64,000 nt of DNA, from positions 1 to 64,000 of the forward strand of contig CBDFNK010000016.1 in NCBI GenBank assembly GCA_965250205.1. Direction: 5' to 3'. Source of the stretch: JAHZKN01 sp965250205. Lineage in GTDB: Bacteria > Pseudomonadota > Alphaproteobacteria > Rhizobiales > Hyphomicrobiaceae. This document shows, one piece after another, positions 50,889-61,200 of the stretch. The position numbers were made by a program, and so were the translations under genes. The notes beneath the pieces are model-generated. The model was given only the letters and a program-made list of their open reading frames with translations. It searched no databases and was not told the origin of the DNA. Each line of letters begins with the position of its first letter. Within the stretch, counting starts at the first letter, position 1.

Positions 50889-51385
50889 GCTGGCTGTATC
50901 TCGCCGTCATGCTGGACGTGCATTCACGTCGTGTCATCGGCTGGGCCGTCAGCAATCGATTAAAGCGAGATCTAGCACTGCGGGCTTTGGATATGGCGAT
51001 CGCCTTACGCAAGCCAAAGCCGGGATGCCTTCACCATACGGATCGCGGCAGTCAGTACTGCTCACACGATTATCAAAAACGTGTCAACAAACACGGCTTT
51101 AAGGGTTCGATGAGCGGCAAAGGCAATTGCTATGACAACGCTTGGTAGGCGGAGCCGTCTTCGACAGCGGGTCGAAACCTTCTTCAAAACGCTGAAGGCG
51201 GAACTGATCTGGCGGCACACATGGCAGACCAGACGCCAGGTGCACGGCGCGCTGTTTCAATACATCAACGGCTTTTATAACCCGCGTCGACGTCATTCAA
51301 CCTTAGGCGGAAAAAGCCCGTTGGCCTTCGAGCGAAAGGCTGCTTAAATGAGTGCTGGAACCGGAACCAAAGTGTGACAGGTCCA
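50889..51385 (+). mobile_element. IS3-family element, 3' fragment with disrupted transposase
   Basis: Begins within OrfB at WLYLAVMLDVHSRRVIGWAV and keeps the second Asp region (HHTDRGSQYCS) and GNCYDNA, then a short insertion brings a stop. The frame resumes with VETFFKTLKAELIWRHTWQT and ends FERKAA at 51347. The right end is near 51385 (inverted-repeat-like GGACCTGTCACACTTTGG on the minus strand). OrfA, the first part of OrfB and the left end are absent. The catalytic Glu is in the second frame (VETFF). Confidence 0.88.
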
Positions 51386-53109
51386 ATGTTGACCTTAGTG
51401 ACGGCCAAAACACTTTTGAAAACAAAGCTGGATTTCAAGGTCGCGTCACGGCCGGCCTTGGTGATGATGTCGTGACCAATAGCGGTCTCTTCGATGGAAC
51501 GGTTGACCTTGGCGGTGGCAGCAACAGCTTCACTAACACGGCTGACGGACAACTTGCAGCAGGTGCACTTTTTGATGTTGGCGCAGGCAATCAGGTCGTC
51601 AATGCTGGCACCTTGTTCCCCGGTGGTCGCGACGTTATTCAGACCACACAGGTCACGGGCAACCTTACGCAAACATCAACAGGTGTCTTTGAAGTTGATG
51701 TTGATGATACGCAAGAGGCAGCGACCGACCGCCTCGACATCGCAGGCACGGCCGACCTTGCAGGTAGCGTCCGGGTTAACGTGATCAATCTGTCAGATGT
51801 CGGCGAAGATGGCGAAGACGCAAAGCATGCCTTCACGATCATCACCGCGACAGATGGAGTTACCGACTCTGGCCTAATGCTCAATGTTCAAGATACCATC
51901 GGCTTTGATTTTGACCTTGAGTTTGCTGACAACGGGAACGATGTCATCCTGACAGCGGTTGCTGCACGCGAAATTACACCGTTGCTCACAGGCGCTGGTG
52001 GTGGGACAGACGGTACATCTGGTAGCAACGATTTGGCAGTCGTGATGGCGCTTGATTCAGGATCTACAGGGCCCAATGCCTCACCTGGTTTGCAACAGCT
52101 CGCAAATGCGTTGCGTGGTCAAGATGATGGCGCTGCACTGGTTCAAGCGGTTGAGCGCCTGACGCCAAAAACGCAAAGTGCCCAGGTCGGCAATGCGATG
52201 TCAGGATCAGCAGCACTTGGCAATGCCATGCTCAGCTGTTCAACGCGTGAAGGCGAATATGCCTATACCCGTGAAGGCCAGTGTTATTGGGGCAAGGTTA
52301 CGGTCCGCAAGCTGGATCGGGATGCCACAACGGGTCACTCCGGTATTGAAGAAGATGGCGTTTCGTTTGCAGCCGGTGTGCAGGTAGCATTGCAAAATGA
52401 ACTGCGCGTTGGTGTGGCAATGAGTTACGAGACAATAGACTCAACGACAACCTCGCAAACGCAACGCTTGGGCAGCACCGAGGGTGATCGCATTCAAGCC
52501 GGTGTGGTTGTGAAAAACCAATGGGGTCCGGTTAATGCCTACCTCAATTTAGTAGGCGGTTATGGCTGGTTCGATCACACGCGTGTTGTCGGACTTGGGT
52601 TTGGCAATGCAACCGCCGATCAGGACGTGAAGAGTTTTATGAGCCGCCTGCGGTTATCCTATCTCTATTCTCTGGCGGGCGGGCTCAACATTCGTCCGAT
52701 GGTTGATTTCAGCGCCACCTACATCTCTCTCGATGGCTATACAGAGCGTGGCGCCGGAGCGGCCAACCTGATGGTGGCCGATATTGATGAATGGTTCCTC
52801 TCCGTTACGCCAGCACTTGAAATTGCAGGCGAGATGCGTTCGGGCGGCAGCATACTGAGGCCCTATATTCGCGCAGGTGTTAGCTTTATCGATCAAGACA
52901 GTCTCTCGGTGCAATCGAGTTTTGCCGGTGTTGCCGGTATTCAGCCGTTTACCGTCAACAGTGATCTTGAAGATACCTTCGCAGTTGTTGAAGCCGGACT
53001 TCATGTCTTGACAGAAAGCGGTTTCAATCTGCGCTTTACCTATGACGGACGCTATGGTGAAGATAGCCAAGAACATGCAGGCAGCTTGAAGGCATCTAAG
53101 AATTTCTAA
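51386..53109 (+). pseudogene. autotransporter lacking its N-terminus
   Basis: The frame is open from the IS3 end to 53109 but has no signal peptide; its apparent start codon at 51352 lies inside the IS. The sequence starts mid-passenger with beta-helix repeats (DLSDGQNTFENKAG, DDVVTNSGLFDGTVDLGGGS), has the pre-barrel ALVQAVERLTPKTQSAQVGN, and a complete ~290-residue translocator barrel ending ...SLKASKNF with the terminal Phe. Export is impossible without a signal, so it is a gene remnant. The missing 5' part was probably lost in an IS3-linked deletion. Confidence 0.87.
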
Positions 53110-53170
53110 GTGATACCCCGTCAGACAATGTCAGTATGATTGCTCGCTGCGCTTTCGAAAGTTTCCTGTT

Positions 53171-53698
53171 GTGAAATGTGTATCACCCCTGCTCGCCTTC
53201 GTGTGTGCCCTCACCTTTGTCAGCGCAATTGTGTCTGAGGCCCTTGCGGCGGGTAAAAAATCAGCGGCCACTAAGGCGCCTGTTTCGCCGTGGATACATG
53301 TCTGCAAAGACAGCAAGAAGAAGGGTGAGGAAACCTGCCAGATCATTCAGCAGATCCTTGAGAAGAAATCTAAAAAAATTCTGATCTCAGGCGCCGTGCG
53401 CCTGAAGGGCAAAGATAAAAAACCGTCATTTCTTATGCAGCTACCACATGGCATGTTTATACCCGCTGGTATTGTGGTGCGCATCGACAAGGACGACATT
53501 AAGAAGACAATAGTTCAAACCTGTGATCATCGCGGTTGCTTTGCAGGTATTGCGGTGCCAGATACTACGCTCGCTCAATTGAAGTCCGGCAAAAAACTTG
53601 TGATTGCTTTTAAGAACCTGAAAAAGCAAACGATTGCAGTTACGCTTTCGCTGGATGGCTTTTCTGATTCTTATGCCAAGCTTGTCGCTGAAAAATAG
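53171..53698 (+). CDS. invasion-associated locus B (IalB) family protein
   Basis: A 175-residue protein with a GTG start, a signal peptide (VSPLLAFVCALTFVSAIVSE in part, cut near residue 27) and the IalB domain: HVCKDSKKKGEETCQIIQQIL, LPHGMFIPAGIVVRID and TCDHRGCFAGIAVPD, with four Cys in the usual places. IalB was described in Bartonella; homologues are widespread in non-pathogenic alphaproteobacteria, so it does not show pathogenicity. GAAAG lies upstream of the start. Confidence 0.9.
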   Translation: MKCVSPLLAFVCALTFVSAIVSEALAAGKKSAATKAPVSPWIHVCKDSKKKGEETCQIIQQILEKKSKKILISGAVRLKGKDKKPSFLMQLPHGMFIPAGIVVRIDKDDIKKTIVQTCDHRGCFAGIAVPDTTLAQLKSGKKLVIAFKNLKKQTIAVTLSLDGFSDSYAKLVAEK

Positions 53699-53810
53699 TG
53701 CGCGCCACGCATTTTGTTGCAATTTATTTTGATATTGTTGATCTAGAGATTCAGAGCCCCTGGGGCGTTTCCCCATTGCTTGATGAGTTGTCCATAGTCC
53801 ACTTTCGAGA

Positions 53811-55064
53811 GGTAATCCCCCCGCAAAGTAGTGGTGTTCGTGGTTAGAATTTTCTCGGCAAGATAACTGAGGAGAATTTTCATGAAGAGGTCACGTTATA
53901 GCGACACCCAGATCGTCGTGTTGTAAACGCGCGGAGCACGATGGCGCCTTTTGCGCCAGGCAGAAGGCGGCGTGCCTGTGTCCGAGCTGTGCCGCGAGCA
54001 TGGGATGAGCCAGCGCCAGTTTCTACAAATGGCGGGCCAAGTTCGGTGGCATGGATGCCTCGATGATTGCCGAAATGAGGGATCTGGCGGAGGAGAACCG
54101 TCGGCTCAAGAAGATGTATGCCGAAAAAAGCATGCAAAATGATCTTTTAAAGGAGGCCCTTGGAAAAAAGCGCTGAGGCCGTCTCAACGTCGCGAGATGG
54201 CCGTTCACGCGGTGCGCGGGTGTGGTGTTTCCATCGCGTTGTCCTGCCGGACATTTTTGATCAGTCAGACCTGTTATCGCTATGAGCGCAAGCTTGATGA
54301 TGACAATGGGAAGATTGCCGACTGGCTGATCCGCTTGACGGGCAATCGTCGGACATGGGGGTTCGGCTTGTGCTTTTTGTATCTGCGTAACGTCAAGGGC
54401 TTTGGTTGGAACCACAAACGGGTTTACCGGATTTACCGCGAACTTGAGCTGAACCTTCGGATCAAACCGAGGAAACGGTTACAGCGCTCAAAGCCAGAAC
54501 CTCTGACTGTGCCAGACCGGCCCAATCAAACCTGGTCGATGGATTTTATGGCTGATCAGTTAGGCGATGGGCGCGCCATTCGCACATTGAATGTGCTGGA
54601 TGATTTTAATCGCGAAGGGCTTGGCATCGAGGTTGACTTCTCGTTGCCTGCGACGCGCGTGGTACGCACTTTGAACCGGATCATTGAATGGCGTGGCAAA
54701 CCGCTTAGCATCCGGGTTGATAACGGTCCGGAATATATCAGCGCAAAACTCATGACCTGGGCCGAGCAGCGAGACGTACGGCTTGATTATATTCAGCGTC
54801 CATGCGGAGCATGGCTTCACCATGACAAAAACCCCAACAGAATGCCTATATCGAACGCTACAATCGCACGGTTCGTGGCGAATGGTTGGGCCAAAACATC
54901 TTTGCAACGATCAAGGAGGCGCAGGCACAGGCCACCAAATGGCTGTGGACTTATACAACAACGACCGTCCCAACATGGGGCTAGGCGGGATCACACCCGC
55001 CATGAAACTAAAACTCGCCGCCTAAGTTCTACAGGCGGACCCCATTGGAAATGGGGGGATTACC
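53811..55064 (+). mobile_element. IS3-family element, near full length, decayed
   Basis: GGTAATCCCCCC at 53811 is mirrored by GGGGGGATTACC ending at 55064. The 1254-bp span fits IS3. OrfA begins MKRSRYSDTQIVVL and stops at once (TAA), with its other part (GGVPVSELCREHGMSQRQFL) in another frame. OrfB is open from 54197 with both Asp (WSMDFMADQL, VDNGPEY) but shifts frame after DYIQRP; the Glu block (QNAYIERYNR) and C-terminus (PNMGLGGITPAMKLKLAA) lie in other frames. It is thus inactive. It is a different IS3 lineage from the 50889-51385 fragment. Confidence 0.88.
53881..55025 (+). pseudogene. IS3 orfA/orfB transposase, frameshifted
   Basis: Coding content of the element: HTH-type OrfA with leucine-zipper-like end (EENRRLKKMYAEKSMQNDLL) and DDE OrfB. 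At least three lesions are visible: a stop 14 codons into OrfA, a frame change within OrfA, and an insertion/frameshift near 54800 that separates the two Asp from the catalytic Glu. Confidence 0.85.
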
Positions 55065-55208
55065 CGATCTATTAACAGACTGGAGAATCGCGTACACGCT
55101 GCAATGTAAGGTTGCAATTTTAGCGCTGCACAAGTTCGGTCCGTTCCAGTGAATTTGTTGCGTGCATTACAGTTAGCCGTCAAGCTGGTGATACGTAACG
55201 TGCCTCCA

Positions 55209-58200
55209 ATGCCAAATAAAATAAAAGGGTCGCGGATATTGCGCAGTGCTCAGCTAGCGCAGCATACGCTTTCTTTTGTTTGCCAGCGCCTTTGGACTAC
55301 GACGACACGCAGTTTCAGAGTGCATACGCCATGGCTGAGCCAAGCAACCGCAGCAAATGTTGTTGTTAGTCTGGTGACGTTCTTTACATTCTTATTCCTG
55401 CTTGGAACGTCCGCCTGGGCGCAGAACACCAATGTGAATTTTGGGCCGGCTCAAACAAATGCAATTGGTGGCAACCTCACGTTTAATCTCGTAGTTGGGA
55501 CGTCGATTACCGGCAACGCAACACTAAATGTTACGAACATTTATGGAGACCTGAATAGCAACAATGAAGTTGTAACGATTTTCGCGGATGGCGTGGTGGT
55601 GGGTACCTTTGGTGGCTTCGGTGGGAGAAATTGCACCAACGGCCCGAACCAAATCATTTCAATTCCCCAGGCGACGCTTCAGCCTCTCATTGCTGACGGG
55701 GCGTTGACATTGACGTTTGACGCCAACAATCGTGTCGACTTCTGCACAGTTGCCGGATCAGGCAGGCGCGAACCGCCAAACCTGCGCGTTGGTGGAAACC
55801 TTTCTTATCCCGGTGCAACGCCCCAATTTACCGTCACAAAGACGCCAAACGTTGCCAATGTAGATGAGGACGGAGACGTTATCACCTACGCCATTGCGGT
55901 TGCCAACACTGGCAATGTTACACTGACTGGTCTCACCATCACGGATCCGTTGACCGGAGACGAAGCCTGCCCGGTTGCAACGCTGGCACCGATGGCGTCA
56001 ACAAACTGCACCGCGAGTTACACGGTTCAGCAGTCGGACATTGACGGCAATGGCATTGATATCAACGGCGCGGTTGATGGCGATGGTGACATCGACAACA
56101 CCGTTACGATCGACACCGATCAAACGGCTCCACAAACAGCGTTGGCTGCCGTTATGATTGGGCAGAACCCGGCTTTCACGGTGACCAAAACTGCTGACGT
56201 CGCGAGTGTTGACAGCGATGGCGATGTGATCACCTACGCCATTGCGGTTGCCAACACTGGCAATGTTACACTGACTGGTCTCACCATCACGGATCCGTTG
56301 ACCGGAGACGAAGCCTGCCCGGTTGCAACGCTGGCACCGATGGCGTCAACAAACTGCACCGCGAGTTACACGGTGCAGCAGTCCGATATTGATGGCAACG
56401 GCATCGACACCAACGGCGCGGTGGATGGCGATGGTGACATCGACAACACCGTTACGATCGACACCGATCAAACGGCTCCACAAACAGCGTTGGCTGCCGT
56501 TATGATTGGGCAGAACCCGGCTTTCACGGTGACCAAAACTGCTGACGTCGCGAGTGTTGACAGCGATGGCGATGTGATCACCTACGCCATTGCGGTTGCC
56601 AACACTGGCAATGTTACACTGACAGGTCTGACGATTGCGGATCCGTTGACAGGCGATGAGGCGTGCACGGTTGCCTCGCTAGCGCCGATGGCGTCAACAA
56701 ACTGCACCGCGAGTTACACGGTTCAGCAGTCGGACATTGACGGCAATGGCATTGATATCAACGGCGCGGTTGATGGCGATGGTGACATCGACAACACCGT
56801 TACGATCGACACCGATCAAACGGCTCCACAAACAGCGTTGGCTGCCGTTATGATTGGGCAGAACCCGGCTTTCACGGTGACCAAAACTGCTGACGTCGCG
56901 AGTGTTGACAGCGATGGCGATGTGATCACCTACGCCATTGCGGTTGCCAACACTGGCAATGTTACACTGACAGGTCTGACGATTGCAGACCCGCTGACCG
57001 GAGACGAAGCCTGCCCGGTTGCAACGCTGGCACCGATGGCGTCAACAAACTGCACCGCGAGTTACACGGTGCAGCAGTCCGATATTGATGGCAACGGCAT
57101 CGACACCAACGGCGCTGTCGATGGCGACGGCGATATCGACAACACTGTCACCATTGACACCGATCAGACGGCTCCACAAACCGCCACGGAAACCGTTTCT
57201 GTCACGCAGAACCCGGTATTCTCGGTCACAAAAACAGCAGATGTTACCAGCGTCGATAGCGATGGCGATGTCATCACCTACACCATTGCGGTTGCCAACA
57301 CCGGCAATGTTACACTGACCGGTCTGACGATTGCGGATCCGTTGACAGGCGATGAGGCGTGCACGGTTGCCTCGTTAGCACCGATGGCGTCAACAAACTG
57401 CACCGCGAGTTACACGGTTCAGCAGGCAGATATTGACGGCAATGGTATTGATATCAACGGCGCGGTGGATGGTGATGGCGATATCGACAACACCGTCACC
57501 ATTGACACCGATCAAACCGCACCGCAGACCGCCTCAGAGACGGTGGCGGTTGCACAGAACGCGGCCTTAACGGTGACCAAAACAGCAGATGTTACCAGCG
57601 TCGATAGCGATGGCGATGTCATCACCTACACCATTGCGGTTGCCAACACCGGCAATGTCACGCTGACAGGCCTGACGATTGCGGATCCATTGACGGGCGA
57701 TGAGGCGTGCACGGTTGCCTCGTTAGCACCGATGGCGTCAACAAACTGCACCGCGAGTTACACGGTTCAGCAGGCAGATATTGACGGCAATGGTATTGAT
57801 ATCAACGGCGCGGTGGATGGTGATGGTGATATTGACAACACGGCGTCCGTCAGCACAGACCAAACCGGCCCACAAACTGCCTCTGAAACCGTGGCGATCT
57901 CACAGAATGCAGATTTTACGGTGACCAAAACCGCTGACGTCGCCAGCGTCGATAGCGATGGCGATGTCATCACCTACACCATTGCGGTTGCCAACACCGG
58001 CAATGTCACGCTGACTGGTCTCACCATCACGGATCCGTTGACCGGAGACGAAGCCTGCCCGGTTGCCTCGTTAGCACCGATGGCGTCAACAAACTGCACC
58101 GCGAGTTACACGGTTCAGCAGTCCGATATTGATGGCAACGGCATCGACACCAACGGCGCTGTCGATGGCGACGGCGATATCGACAACACCGTTACCATTG

Positions 58201-61200
58201 ACACCGATCAGACGGCTCCACAAACCGCCACGGAAACCGTTTCTGTCACGCAGAACCCGGTATTCTCGGTCACAAAAACAGCAGATGTTACCAGCGTCGA
58301 TAGCGATGGCGATGTCATCACCTACACCATTGCGGTTGCCAACACCGGCAATGTCACGCTGACAGGCCTGACGATTGCGGATCCGTTGACAGGCGATGAG
58401 GCGTGCACGGTTGCCTCGTTAGCACCGATGGCGTCAACAAACTGCACCGCGAGTTACACGGTTCAGCAGGCAGATATTGACGGCAATGGCATTGATATCA
58501 ACGGCGCGGTGGATGGTGATGGCGATATCGACAACACCGTTACCATTGACACCGATCAGACGGCTCCACAAACCGCCTCAGAGACGGTGGCGGTTGCACA
58601 GAACGCGGCCTTAACGGTGACCAAAACAGCAGATGTTACCAGCGTCGATAGCGATGGCGATGTCATCACCTACACCATTGCGGTTGCCAACACCGGCAAT
58701 GTTACACTGACCGGTCTGACGATTGCGGACCCGTTGACCGGAGACGAAGCCTGCCCGGTTGCCTCGTTAGCACCGATGGCGGCAACAAACTGCACCGCGA
58801 GTTACACGGTGCAGCAGGCAGATATTGACGGCAATGGTATTGATATCAACGGCGCGGTGGATGGTGATGGCGATATCGACAACACCGTTACCATTGACAC
58901 CGATCAAACGGCTCCACAAACCGCCTCTGAAACCGTTTCTGTCACGCAGAACCCGGTATTCTCGGTCACCAAAACTGCCGACGTTGCATTTGTCGATACT
59001 GAAGGCGATGTCATTACCTATGCGATCGCTGTCACCAACGCTGGCAACGTCACCCTGACAGGTCTGACGATTGCAGACCCGCTGACCGGAGACGAAGCCT
59101 GCCCGGTTGCAACGCTGGCGCCGATGGCGTCAACAAACTGCACCGCGAGTTACACGGTTCAGCAGTCGGACATTGATGGCAACGGCATCGACACCAACGG
59201 CGCTGTCGATGGCGACGGCGACATCGACAACACCGTTACCATTGACACCGATCAGACGGCTCCACAAACCGCCTCTGAAATTGTGGCGATCTCACAGAAT
59301 GCAGATTTTACGGTGACCAAAACCGCTGACCTGGCAACGATCGATAGCGATGGCGATGTCATCACCTACACCATTGCCGTGACCAACACTGGCAATGTCA
59401 CGCTGACAGGTCTGACGATTGCAGACCCGTTGACCGGAGACGAAGCCTGCCCTGTGGCAACGCTGGCGCCGATGGCGTCAACAAACTGCACCGCGAGTTA
59501 CACGGTTCAGCAGGCAGATATTGACGGCAATGGTATCGACACTAATGGCGCTGTCGATGGCGACGGCGACATCGACAACACCGTTACCATTGACACCGAT
59601 CAGACGGCTCCACAAACCGCCACGGAAACCGTTTCTGTCACGCAGAACCCGGTATTCTCGGTCACAAAAATGTCTGATGTCGCGGCGGTAGAGAACGACG
59701 GTGATGTCATCACCTACACCATCGCAATCACCAACACCGGCAACGTCACGCTCACAGGCTTAACGATTGCCGATCCTTTGACCGGAGACGAAGCCTGTCC
59801 CGTTGTAACGCTTGCGCCTCTCGCCTCAACCAATTGCACAGCAACCTATACGGTACAGCAGTCAGATATTGATGGCAACGGCATCGACACCAACGGCGCT
59901 GTCGATGGCGATGGCGATATCGACAACACCGTCACCATTGACACCGATCAAACCGGGCCACAATCAGCGTCTGAAACGGTTGGCTTTAATCTTAGTCCCG
60001 CGCTCTCGGTCACCAAGACCGCAGATGTCACATCTGTTGATGCTGAAGGCGAAGTCATTACCTACACCATCGCCCTCACCAACACGGGAAACATCACGTT
60101 GACGGGTCTCACAATTGACGACCCTCTGACCGGAGATGAAGCGTGCCCCGTCACGTCGCTGATACCTTCGGCCTCCACCAGCTGCACCGCCACCTACACG
60201 GTTCAGCAGTCGGATATTGATAATAACGGAATTGATACCTCTGGCGCCGTTGATGGTGATGGCGACATCGACAATACCGTCACCGTCGACACCAACCAAA
60301 CAGCACCCGTTGTTGCGTCAGAAACGGTGAACATCGCTAGAAACGTGGCATTCACTGTCGGCAAAACCGCCGATATCGCGATTGTGAGCAAAGATGGCGA
60401 CGTCATCACCTACACCATTGCGGTCACCAATATTGGCAATGTGACCCTCTCAGGCATTGCGATTACGGATACATTGACGGCAGATGAGGCATGTCCCGTT
60501 GCAAGCCTCGCTCCGCTAGTCTCAACCAATTGCACAGCAACCTATACGGTGCAGCAGTCAGATATTGACGGAAATGGTATTGACACCAACGGCGCGGTGG
60601 ATGGTGATGGCGATATCGACAACACGGTTACAGTCAACACCGATCAAGCGCCGGCGCAAATGTCTTCAGAGACTGTCGCCATTACGCAAAGCCCCTCGTT
60701 GACGGTGACCAAGACGGCGAACCTGACAACGGTTAGCAGTGACGGTGATGTGATCAGCTATACGATTGCGGTCACCAATACCGGCAATCTCACGCTGACA
60801 GGCTTAACGATTGCCGATCCTTTGACCGGAGACGAAGCCTGTCCCGTGGCCACATTGGCACCGATGGCGGCAACAAACTGCACCGCGAGTTACACGGTTC
60901 AGCAGGCGGATATTGACGGCAATGGCATTGATATCAACGGCGCGGTTGATGGCGATAGCGATATCGACAACACCGTCACCATTGACACCGATCAAACCGC
61001 ACCGCAGACCGCCTCAGAGACGGTGGCGATTGGGCAAAATGCTACTTTCACAGTGACCAAGTCCGCCGACCTGTCGTCTGTCAGCAGTGACGGTGATGTG
61101 ATCAGCTATACGATCGCTGTCACCAATACCGGCAATGTCACGCTGACAGGCTTAACGATTGCCGATCCTTTGACCGGAGACGAAGCCTGTCCCGTGGCCA

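Noticed and set aside
51352..51385. Start codon for a complete autotransporter gene
   Set aside because: These codons come from the IS3 right end, encode no signal peptide and join mid-passenger sequence, so the gene is a remnant.
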